From: Cymodocea nodosa
Taxonomy: Eukaryota > Streptophyta > Magnoliopsida > Alismatales > Cymodoceaceae
Length of the DNA: 64,000 nucleotides
Direction: 5' to 3'
Assembly: GCA_036874045.1 (NCBI GenBank)
Contig: CM072342.1
Span: forward strand, 9,635,501-9,699,500
This document shows positions 37,562 to 48,010 of this stretch, in pieces (position 1 is the stretch's first letter; the number at the start of each line of letters is the position of its first letter). Below the pieces are notes generated by a model. The model was given only the letters and a program-made list of their open reading frames with translations, ran no database searches and was not told the origin of the DNA. A program made the position numbers and the translations under genes.

Positions 37562-39828
37562 ATGGTCTCCAAGTTCTACAAAGGTCGTAGCAGAGGAAAA
37601 GGCAAAAGCAAAAGAGATGCAAAAGGAAAAGAAATAGAGAATGATGAAGTTCCACGTACTTAGTTCAAGAAAATATTTTAAGTGGACAAAAGGTTAGCAG
37701 AACTTTATAAAGATTACTTCTTTCCTCAGGGAATATTAGATGAAGTTAGACAAGAACTTCAACATACTGATGCAAATATTACATTCATGGGTATTCGTAG
37801 TAAATTTGATAGAGAATACAGAATTAAATGTGCTGAGATTGCATTTTTGGAATAGTATGCAAAATATTTGGAAAAAGGTGTAGGTTCATCAAATAGAACT
37901 CCTCAAACTCCTATAAACGTTAAAGACTACATGCATTTGAGGAAGAGCATGAATCAGCTATCCCTACTCCTTTATATTCAAAACAAGTAGAATCAGATAT
38001 TGCTGTAAACAAAACAAAAGTTGACAGTCTTCGAAAGGTTGTTGCAATAGAAAATGCCTTAGAAGAATTAAAGTATAAAACTTTTATGGAGCAATTTAAA
38101 AAGAAAACAGCAATACTTGAAAAGGAGAAACAAATATGTTATAGAAGAAGGAAAGTCAGAAAAATTATGTCTAAGGAAACAAAGTCTATTGAAAAAGGAA
38201 AATCAGATGAAAATTTATTTCCAAAGGATAATGTATGTCTAGACATTGTACCTTATTGTGCATCTGATAAACTCATCAGTTCCGAACACACTAAAACTGA
38301 TGAAGATAATGAGACTTTATTTTCCCTTGCTAGAAAACTTGAGAAGAAATCCAAGTCAAATATGAGCTCAAGTTTTTCTATTAGTACAAGTCCTAATGAT
38401 GTAGAAATTGACAAATCAGAGCATCAGGCACCTGACATTGAACAAGTTATTGCAAATATAATTGACAATGTTGAAGCAGTAACTAGTTCAAAGGCTGAAT
38501 TGTCTAAAGTAGCAGATATTGAAATTGTTAAGACTCTAGAAGAGCTAAAAGTTAACCAGCCTTCTACGGAATCTATAGAAGCAAAGTCTGAGAATTCACA
38601 GCATAAATCAATGGAATTATCTGTTGAACAAAATGAACAATTACAGATAGATACACCGGGTGTAGAATTTCTGGAAAAATTGTACTCTGAACATTCTATA
38701 GAGACTGAATAGATGAATGTTGAGCATATTGACAATGTTCCTAACACTATTGAAGCTGAAGAATCAAACTTACCTGAGCAGCTTCAAGATAATATTTTGG
38801 AAGAGGAACAACATGACATTCATTTTGAAGAAGAGGTTCCTGAAGATAAATTAAACTCTGAATCACGGCTTCAGGTATCACCTTCTTTGTGTACAATATT
38901 AAAAATTCAAGGTAATGCAATTCATTTTAGATCTGAAGAAGCATTGCAGATATACCATAATCTGATTACATGTCAGATTCTGCATGCTCGTCCAATAAAA
39001 TTCAGAAATTTGATGGAAATAAGAGATATGTTTGAGTTTCAAGGCCTCATTAAATTCTTGCCAATAGGAACGCAATGGACGCAATACATAGAGCTTATTG
39101 CAGCTTTTTATAGCAATCTGGTCAAGAGTGGAAATTTTCTGAAATCTCAAATAAATGAACAGGAGTTTATGTTGTCTCCTGAGTTAATTTTTGAAGTTTT
39201 AGGATTAAAGAATGAAGATGTTGTTGTTACCAACAGATTTGACGTAATAAGACAACTGGAATGGAACATTCAGTCTTTATCAAAAATTCTAGATGTATAT
39301 TCTGAAATGAGATTAATGGAAAATCTAAATGCAAAGGCAAGGTTTATTGCAAATATATTCCATGCAAATTTATTTCAAAGAGTTGGACACAATTTGGAAG
39401 TCAGCAGAAGCTATTTATATGCAACTTATGGCCTGTTGAATAGAATTCAAATAAATTGGTTTGATGTTTTTATGTCTCAATTACAGCATATGAGTTCAAT
39501 GTTATTTTATGGTGATAGTGTATGTAGAATCCTTGCAAGCCAATTGACTTTATCTGACTGGCCCTCTAAAACTAAAGGCATGAGAGCATTTAGTGTCAAA
39601 GATTTGCAAAAATTATAGACCATGCATAAACCTCAACGACAACAACAACAACAACCTGATATAGACCATATACAACAACAACAACAAAGTTATTCAGTTC
39701 AAGCAGAACAGCAAACCCAGCTACCTCCTAACTTAGATGTAGTGCTTAACGACATTAGAAATGATATTAGGCATCTAGGAGATAAAATATGTAATGCTAT
39801 AAGTGATATACTTAGGAGGGGTTTCTGA
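37562..39828 (+). mobile_element. SIRE env-like ORF region
   Basis: It begins MVSKFYKGRSRGKGKSK, a basic stretch. Open stretches are 38086-38712 (acidic and Ser-rich, coiled) and 38713-39618, which holds LHARPIKFRNLMEIRDMF, EFQGLIKFLP, AFYSNL, FEVLGLKNEDV, and further on HANLFQRVGH, IQINWFDVF and RAFSVKDLQKL. A Gln-rich tail (39622-39828) ends it. Each of these blocks has a counterpart at the same relative place in the Athila env-like regions. No signal peptide or membrane span is evident. It is broken, with only a few breaks. Confidence 0.7.
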
Positions 39829-40313
39829 ATACAAAATGTAATGTTTGTATTACTTGTTTGATTTGATTGAACAATACATTTTTCTGTAAATGTCTTCAAT
39901 TATTATTCTTGTTTGCAGAAAGAGTTGTTGTAATTATATCTCTTATATATATATATATATATTCTCTGTAATTATCTTTTTGATTAATGACAAAAACGGG
40001 GAGAAATATTATAAAAAGATGATTATGATCTTAATTGCATATATATATATTATAAAAGGAGATGTTATTTAAATGGTTATTGTAATCTGACAGATGATAA
40101 TTAGAAAACTGATACTTATATAATTATTGACATCTGAGAGTTTTAGTTCTGAGAGTTAAAATTTACACAAACAATAAAAATAAGCTTAAGTGAACTTAAG
40201 TCAACAAACAAGTTTATTGAATTAAAAGTTAACCCAACAAAGGTGCTTTGTTGAGTTAAACATATTTCATAATTGATTTAATATGGTTTTGTCATCATCA
40301 AAAAGGGGGAGAT

Positions 40314-41895
40314 TGTTGAGTATTTTTGTTTAGATGATGTGTGCTGAATGAAAATAATCATATTTGCTCAATTACTATTGCTTGTGAAAAGAAATTAAAA
40401 TCATCAATTAATATAGAAAAAGCTTACTGATATAAATACTTGTCTGTATTGGATCTGAAGTTAATAACTAGTTGTTTCGTTGCATTAATTTCTCATTTAG
40501 CTAAACGTTAAGTTAACGTGTGTTTTTATTGAAAATCATGATATGTTTTAATGTTATATCTTCTGTATCATGAACAGTGCACGTTTAGACAACTCGTTAA
40601 GTTAGAGTTTTGTTTGTATAGAGGTCACATGAGAACTCGTTAAGTTAGAGGCTTAAAGGTTAAAATTGGTCACGTGATAACTCGTTAACTTAGTGAGTAA
40701 AAGAAGAGACGAACTCGTTAAGTTAGTGTTATACACGTGGTGAAATTATAAGTTACGAATGCTGTATTGTATCACGTGAGGTGCACATGTTTAACTTGTT
40801 AAGTTAACATAACTAAACGCATTGAGTTGCTATATTGAACACTAAGGCAACGCGTTAAGTTAGCGTTATAAACTTAAGTTGTTATTTTTGCATGTGGTAA
40901 AATTCTTATTATAAAAACATTTGTTTATTACTGGTTCGTTGAGTTATCATAACACAACGGAGATGGTTCGTTGAGATAGCATAACACCATGGACTTAGTT
41001 CGTTGAGTTAGCTACAATACTTGTCACGCGAAATAGCACATGGTGAACTCGTTAAGTTAGAAACGTTAAGTTATATATATATACTTGTGTTACTCGTTTA
41101 GTTAACATTAAAGTAACGACTTCTTATTACACTAATGAAAAATTTTTGGACGAGAAAGTTTATTTTCAGGAAATTTTGAAGAGATCCAGGACTGATGATT
41201 AAAGAAAATTCAAAATATAAACGTGGGTTAGAACATGTGTGTTTTAATGAAGTAAAAAGAAAAGACATGGAAAAGTGGAAAACTAGTGGTGGTTAAACGT
41301 GAAGGATATGCATGAAATGAAGATACAGTATAAAAGGCATAGAATTCTCATTGATCAATTTATCCTTGCACACAAAATGAAAAATCTTTTCAAGGATCAA
41401 ACCATCCCTACACACCAAAAGAAAAATCTTTTTCAAGGATCAAAAACACCTTTTTCGGGAAAAATCTCTCAAGTGGAAGAAAGTTCAGTGAAGCATAAAA
41501 AGGTAAGATTTTCATCACTAAAGATTTGAAGTATCAGAAGAACGCAAATTCGGTGAAGCATGAAAAGACAAGATATTCGTCACTAAAGAATTGATGAAGA
41601 AGAAAAAGAAGAAGAAGAAAGATCTCAAATAGGGAGAAAAGTTTTAAATTCCGCAAATTAGTTTTCTCTATTTGTAGTTATGAAATTGTTTAGATGATAC
41701 ATGGTATCGAATTATAATTGCATCTACAATTTCTGAGGAGAATTGAATTGTATATTGTAATTGAAACCTTGAATAAAAATGATTTTATGAAAACAATGTC
41801 TCGACTTGTTTTTGAGTTTTAAAGTTTCAATTATATTTCAGAAAATATTAAAAATACACAATTCACCCCCTCTTGTGTAGCCATACGATCCTACA
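40314..41895 (+). repeat. SIRE 3' LTR
   Basis: A complete LTR of 1582 bp, TGTTGAG...CTACA. It carries at least seven copies of CTCGTTAAGTTAG type motifs (40588-40990) and a TATA box TATAAAA at 41329-41335. Downstream are two imperfect direct duplications: one with AAAAATCTTTTCAAGGATCAAA (about 41370-41445) and one with GTGAAGCATAAAAAG...TCACTAAAG (about 41488-41590). Confidence 0.85.
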
Positions 41896-41940
41896 ATCTT
41901 AGTTTGCTAAGGGACTAGCAAAATTTAGGTATGGAGGAAG
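41896..41940 (+). other. Athila B tail and polypurine tract
   Basis: ATCTTAGTTTGCTAAGGGAC...GTATGGAGGAAG matches Athila A at 12556-12599 and, in reverse, 60595-60645. The purine-rich GGTATGGAGGAAG directly before the LTR is the plus-strand primer of Athila B. Confidence 0.85.
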
Positions 41941-44147
41941 TGTTTAGAATGAAAAAGTGCAAATTATTAACGGTTAAATGATGGTTAATTACATAATATT
42001 TAGCTTATCATATGAGAATTAAGTCATAATGTTATAATTGCACTATTATATGCTTTAATTGAAGAATCTGCTTAAATTGGGGGAATTAATGTTAATTTAG
42101 TACATTTATGAACTGTTGGCAAGTTGCAGGCTGTGAAATTCTTAAGTATCCAAATTTTCTGATATTTCGGACAATTATGTTTAACATACCGAACAAAGTC
42201 GGATAGTTATATTTAACATACCGAATATGTATCGGATAATTATGTTTAAATTGCCAAATAGTTATGTTTTGAGAGAATATTTTATTATTTCCTGAAGTAC
42301 ACATGTCGAAACCATAATGAATGACTTAAGTGAACTTTCAGTGAGTTATCTATAACTATCTGAAGTTGCAGTTGGGCATCGGATAATTATCCCTATAACT
42401 CTCCGAAATCTCTTTTTATTTATAAAATAGCTGAGGACATATGTCATGTTCTGGGAAATTGACTTAAGTGAATTTTCGGTGAGTTAGCTGTAACTATCTG
42501 AAATACATCTGAGCATTAGATAGATAGACCTGTAACTCTCCGAAATGTTATTTTATGATTAAACTGCTACTGACACATGTTGAGATCTCGTAGATTTACT
42601 TAAGTTATATATCAGTGAGTTATTTGTAACTATCCGAAATGCATCTGAGCATCGGGTAATTAAGTTTATAAGTATCCAAAATGCACCTAAGCATCGGATA
42701 TTTAAATTTATGCATGTGTTTTATAGTTAAATCAACGAAGAAAGTCCGTTGGGTTATCTGTAACTCCACGGACTATATATTTTCTAATATGCCACTATAG
42801 CGGTTGCAGGAACATATAGTTGGAAGAGAAAAACCACGTTTGCACGTATCACGTAGGAATTCAATCGCACAAGGAGAAGAAAACATCGCCGTTGATATGA
42901 ATGAAGGAAATACAACCGACCATTCAAGTAGAAGCAGTTACTATTGAAGAAATATAAAAGAAAAGAAGAAAAAAAGAAGAAATGTGTGATCGATGGGCGG
43001 ACAGTGTGTGCAGAGGAGGATCGGCGTCGCAATTCTCTGAAGTAACACACTAACCATCATCATCACTATCTTCACCACCATAATCACCAACCATCGGAGG
43101 TCTGTGAGGATAATTGCCTGATGTCGAGTCAATTCCGAGCCAAACATAGTGCTTGACAACCACTATGAGGAGTGATCGCGTTGCGGGAAGGGAAGCCATT
43201 TTCACCAAGCGCCGACTTATATTTCAGGAGATTGTAAAGCTTTTAACCTTGGCTTCGGGTTGATGCCTGCATACTAAAGAGGAGATTATCTTGCAATTCT
43301 GGACTTGCAATTCTATAGGGAGAGGAGATAGAATTGTAAGTGGTTTAATTTTCAGTAGTGTAATCGCGTTGCAAGTAGTGTCGGAAGTATTTACTATCAA
43401 GTGAGATTACTTTACATTTTACCTGTCGCCTATTTCCATGTTCATATTAAAACAAAAATACCAAAAACAATTTATCTATATTTGTATGTTGTATTTGAGT
43501 GTTGTATTGTTTATGTTGTATCGTGATTAATGTTATCTTTGTTAGTGTTGTGATTGTTTTATGTTTATTTTAGTTTTACAGTTTACTGAAATTAGTTCGT
43601 TCAAAAGATTTAAAGATTTTAATGGTTACTGTTTGAATTATCTGAATGTTAGTATTGTTTAATGATAAATCCAATGTTAACTAGCATTAAAGAGCTTAAT
43701 TGATGTTATTTACAATCTGTGGAATCACCCAATGGTTGACTGAATTCCTCTATAAATAGCAATATTAAATAGAAAAGACAAGCTCGTGGAGTTAACTTAA
43801 GTCTACAAGCTTAGTCCATTGAGTTAGCCATAACTCAACGAACTTAGTCCGTTGAGTTAACTATAAATCAATGGAGAGCTTATTGAATATATAAATTTGA
43901 TTGTTAACAAACGAACAGTTCTCAAATTTGTCAGCAATTCCCTGTGGGATCGACCTATACTTGCACACTGATACAATAGACACTGTGCACTTGCAGTTAA
44001 AGTACAAATTGGAATTAATATCTAAATTGTATTAAAGGTTGTTTGTTTACTTCTAAAAGAGAGAATAGGCATAAAGATAAATTAACTAAGTAAAAACAGA
44101 AGTAACAAATACAAGTTTTTTTAGTGTAGTGCTGGGAAAACTAAACA
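41941..44147 (+). repeat. Athila B right LTR
   Basis: A complete LTR of 2207 bp, TGTTTAGAATG...ACTAAACA, followed by the duplication TCCAC. It has the same motif array, TATA-like box (42953-42959) and 3' conserved block (43940-44020) as its partner at 20592. Confidence 0.9.
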
Positions 44148-44380
44148 TCCACTTAAGTGTCCTTTAAGTCGTTTTGGATGGTTACAACTAGTAACCCTCT
44201 GAAATCTTCTACCTTTTAGATAGTTAGCTCAAAGCCTCCGATTGAAACTTTATTTTCAGATACTTAGGCCTAATAACCTATTGAAAAATATAAATATGTC
44301 GAATACTTATTGTTAACAAGCTTCCGACTGAACCTGGACTTCTTGTGGCGTACTCCACACCTATACTACCTACCCTAACA
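44148..44380 (-). repeat. Copia element 5' LTR, second piece
   Basis: It continues the copia LTR after the Athila B insertion and matches 1145-1377. It ends CCCTAACA and is followed by the duplication TATCT at 44381-44385. Confidence 0.85.
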
Positions 44381-45666
44381 TATCTATGTAACACTCCGAA
44401 GAATGCTCATAACTTACCGAAGAGCCACTTAAGTCCTTTTGCCACATAGGATTTCAAGTTGTACACATGAGGTGTCATAAGATTAGATACTTATAATTGT
44501 AACTCACCGAAATGTTCTTGACTATCAGATAGTTAGCTACAGTAACTCTCTGATTTTCTTCTTCTAAGCTTCCGACTACTTTCTTATTTCAGCATGTGCA
44601 TAATAAGATAACTTAAGTTTCAAATAGTTAAATCTATAACCTACCGAAACTTCTTGTTTTTCGGATAGTTAACTTTCTAACTCTTCAAAAAATCCCTTTA
44701 AGCTTCTGTCTAGATTTCTGCACGTAGGAAATTCAATGACTTAAATTTCAGATAGTTAGCCTTCCTAACTTTCTGATTTTCCTTAAGCTTTCAGATAGTT
44801 AGCGCCTTAACTCTTTGAACATTCAGCCAACTACCTTTAAAAACCTCTAAAGGTTTTGTAATTTCGGATAGTTACTTTTCTAACTATCCGATGGTGATTC
44901 TACTACTTAAAGCTTAATTCATTAGATACTTAGGCCTGGTAACTTACCGAAATTCTATTTCATCTGGATAGTTAAGCCTGATAACCTTCTGAAATCCTTT
45001 TTATCACTTGTAGCAAACTTTGAACTGTTTGTATCATCTTCTACTCTTTTGCTGAGCTGTTATACCTAAGAAATACAATTTGATTCCTCACATTGATTTT
45101 TGCATTATCAAAAATCTAGAGGTCCTTTCAATAACTATAAGTATTCGAAACTTATATGTATTTCGGATAGTTAGCACCTAACCTTTTGAAAAATAACTTA
45201 AGTCAAGTTTCTAAAACACAGCACGTGTCCTTAGGTAGTTCTATGATAAAAAGATATTACGGATACTTGTAAACATAACCATCCAATGCTCAAACACATT
45301 TAAGATAGTTACTAGATAACTTACCAAAAATCCACTTAAGTCATACATTAAGGTTTCAATACATGTACTTCAAGAAATAATAAAATATTCTTTTAGCATT
45401 TAAAATATAACTATCCGATATATAAAATATAACTCTCTGAAATAATAGACAATTTAGATACTTAAGAATTAAAAAGCCTATAACTCACCGATAGTTCAAA
45501 AATATACTTAATTAACGCTAATTCCTTGAAATTATGCAGATTCTTTCATTAAGGCATATAATAGTGCAATTATAACATAATAACTTAATTCTCATATGAT
45601 AAGTTAAATATTATGCAACTAACCATCATTTAACCCTTAATATCATGTACTTTTTCATTTTAAACA
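44381..45666 (-). repeat. LTR-like DNA; minus-strand Athila LTR 5' end
   Basis: No gene. The second half (about 45165-45666) matches the 5' end of the Athila LTRs in reverse (compare 60101-60594), ending TTTTCATTTTAAACA. The first part is packed with GGATAGTTA and TAACT type motifs but I could not match it base by base to another LTR in the window; it joins 1-361 across the copia insertion. Confidence 0.6.
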
Positions 45667-45674
45667 ACACTTAA

Positions 45675-46840
45675 ACAACTTGGTATACACTAGGAATATC
45701 CAAGGAGGTGAAAGCTTATAGGAGGCCTTGATAGGCCCCAATATGGTAGATTTCTCTAAGTATCGCGCACTTTGTCCTGCAAAAATTTCCAACTAATTGG
45801 GGGTACCCTAAGTGGCCCCGTCCACCAACTTAGTTGAGAATATTGACTAAGGCAAGGCTTGCAATGTTAGCACGTGAGTTGGGAAAGACATTTTCACCCA
45901 GCACCAAATCATCTCTTAGAATACAATAAAGCTTTTAGCCTTGGTTTTGGGTTGATACTACTATACTGAAGAGGAGATCAACTTACAAAAGTCTAGGTTC
46001 ACAATCTAGTAGGGAGAGGAGCGGTTGACAGTAAATGGTTAAGTTTTTAGTGGTGTAATCATGTCACATGTAGTAACGGGAGTTTCTTATTGTTAATAGA
46101 AAATTTTACCTTTTACCACTCAATCATTTGAAGGAACAAAACGAAAACAAAATCAAAAACAAAACAAAACTTATTATTGTTGATATGTTTATCAAATCTA
46201 TGTTGTATTGTTGAATGTTTTGTGTTTATTTTATTTCAGTTATAGAAAATAGTAATATTGATTGTTTAAACCAGATAATATAAATCTCTTAAATCTTGAT
46301 TGAAAAATCTACTATTTGAAGTATTGAATGTTAGAATCGATCAATGATAAATATAATATGAATCAGCATTTGAAAACTTAATTAATGTTGTTTGTAATGT
46401 ATAGAACCACCCAATAGATGGTTGTATTCTTCTACAAGTAGTAATATTAATCGTAAGTTACCAAAGAGCTTGCTGAGTTAACCATAACTCCACGAACTAA
46501 ATTCATTGAGTTAAGCATAACTCCACAAGATAAGTTTGTTGAATTAAGTATAACTTTACGAACTAAGTCCGTTGAGTTAACTATAAATCAACGAAATGAG
46601 CATATGTGAATATATACTATACCTTGGCTATGAAAATTTAAAAAGTCAAATTGATTTCGACAATTCTCTATGAGTTCGACCTGTATTTGCACACTTATAT
46701 AATAGACGTTGTGCACTTGCAATCAATTTAATAAACTAAGTTATTGAAATTAAAAACTATTCGTGAAAGTTGCTTGTTACTTATAAAAAATTATACTTAA
46801 GTAGAGAAGATAGAAACCATGGAGACTTGCTCTACCTAAA
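45675..46840 (+). repeat. Diverged Athila-type LTR
   Basis: From about 45885 to 46740 it follows the Athila LTR in order (GGGAAAGACATTTTCACCCAGC, GGTTTTGGGTTGATACTACT, GAAGAGGAGATCAACTTAC, GTTGAGTTAA motifs, then TTCGACCTGTATTTGCACAC and GTGCACTTGCAAT) but is much more diverged than the others, so it is an older insertion. The first 200 bases are unlike the other Athila LTRs. Its exact ends could not be set. Confidence 0.6.
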
Positions 46841-46849
46841 CACACTTAC

Positions 46850-48010
46850 AAACAAAAAAGGAAGTACCCAATATTGTATTCCAAATATAATATACATATT
46901 TAGGTAAGAAATATATAAATATCCAAACATTTAGAGTACCATTCAAATATGAAATATACATAAATATTTGAATATTTAAAAAATTATATATATTTAGATA
47001 AATTATAAATATTTGAATAAAAAAGTATATATATTTGAATATACAAATATTTAAATAAGAAAAAGTATTATTTGTTCTTAGATAAGAATCTAAATTGTCT
47101 AAAGTATCAAATTAAAGTAAATTACATATTTGGACATTAAATTTATAAATATCTAAATATTCAAAATATTATTTGATATGAAATAACATAAATATCTAAA
47201 TATTTTAAATACTATATAAAATATACAAAATATACATAAAAAATATTTTAAATACCCAAATTGCTCAAAAAATATACATAAATTTCCTAATATACAAAAT
47301 GTTGTATATTCAGATATGAAATACATAAATAATTGAATATTTAAAACATCATACTTGAAATATATAATGCTCTTGGACACAAGCTCAAACCTTCTTTAAG
47401 AATAAAATATAAATATTCAAAATAAAATCAAAATATGTTGGATATGTAATACAAATATATGAGTTGAAAATCAAACAATTTTAGCTATGAAATATATAAA
47501 TACCTAAAATGTAATCAATATAATTTGAATATGAACTATATAAATATCCAAATTGAATCAAGGCATTTAGATATAAAATACATAAATATCTAAATATTCA
47601 AATTCTCATATATGTTTGATATAGATATCATAAATATTTGGAAATGAAATATAAAATATTTAAATATTTAAAATATCAATAGCTTCTATACATAAAATAT
47701 TTCTAGAAAAGAGTATAATTGTTTGAATAAAAAATGCTTCTAAGGAAAAGTTTAAATTACTTAAATAAAAAATGTTAGATGTAAGCCTAAACTATGTAAA
47801 ATATAAAATACTCATAGATATGAGTCTAGCTATCTAAAATATAAAATATTCATAAATATAAATCTAAACTATTTAAAACATAAAATACTCTTGAATATGA
47901 GTTAAATTATCTAAAATATAAAATATTCTTAGATATGAGCTTAAATTATCCAAAATAACAAATACTTTTGAAAATGAGTATAAACCTTTTGTTATATCAT
48001 ATCATTCTAT
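46850..48010. repeat. AT-rich degenerate tandem repeat
   Basis: About 1.15 kb made of variants of a unit like ATATGAAATACATAAATATCTAAATATTCAAAAT, roughly 35-45 bases, changing gradually along its length; toward the end the form becomes ATATGAGTCTAAATTATCTAAAATATAAAATATTC. No gene is present; the short open frames are by-products of the repeat. It marks the left edge of the low-copy host block. Confidence 0.7.

Larger units (their letters stand above)
37121..41895 (+). mobile_element. SIRE-type Ty1/copia sequence, env-like part and 3' LTR
   Basis: Contains an upstream segment with TATTTAAAC at 37472-37480, an env-like region (37562-39828), a short 3' region with an AT dinucleotide run (39945-39962), the polypurine tract AAAAAGGGGGAGA at about 40300-40312, and the LTR 40314-41895. 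The AAAAAGGGGGAGATTGTTG junction and the LTR end (CACCCCCTCTTGTGTAG...CTACA) are typical of SIRE/Maximus copia elements, which are known for an env-like ORF after pol. The right flank ATCTT does not match the left flank AAAAC at 33140-33144. Confidence 0.75.
20592..44147 (+). mobile_element. Athila-like Ty3/gypsy element B, nested in the copia 5' LTR
   Basis: A plus-strand Athila element with the duplication TCCAC at 20587-20591 and 44148-44152. Parts: left LTR (20592-22627), tRNA-Asp-type primer site, gag and protease remains, RT, RNase H and integrase remains, spacer, env-like region (29835-32055), 3' region, polypurine tract, and right LTR (41941-44147). It is interrupted by a reverse solo LTR (25739-27592) and by SIRE-type copia sequence (33145-41895). 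It is broken, with more than ten breaks. The first 255 bases of the two LTRs differ at about 19 places by eye (about 7%), so this copy looks older than Athila A. Confidence 0.9.
362..44380 (-). mobile_element. Ty1/copia element (Tork/TNT1-like), outermost element of the nest
   Basis: A minus-strand copia element whose ends are far apart because later elements inserted into it. Seen directly: its 3' LTR is 362-1377 and its 5' LTR is 19798-20591 plus 44148-44380. The flanks carry an exact 5-bp duplication, TATCT, at 357-361 and 44381-44385. Read on the minus strand, the order is 5' LTR, primer site, gag, protease, integrase, RT, RNase H, polypurine tract and 3' LTR, which is the copia order. 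Removing the insertions leaves an element of roughly 6 kb. The gag and pol remains resemble the TNT1-94-type (Tork) lineage; the superfamily is certain, the lineage is inferred. It is broken, with many breaks. By eye the two LTRs differ by about 6% over their first 300 bases, which suggests a few million years if common plant LTR rates apply. Confidence 0.9.

Noticed and set aside
41299-41529. 76-codon frame in the SIRE LTR downstream of the TATA box
   Set aside because: It is Lys-rich and made largely of the LTR's own direct duplications; best read as leader sequence.
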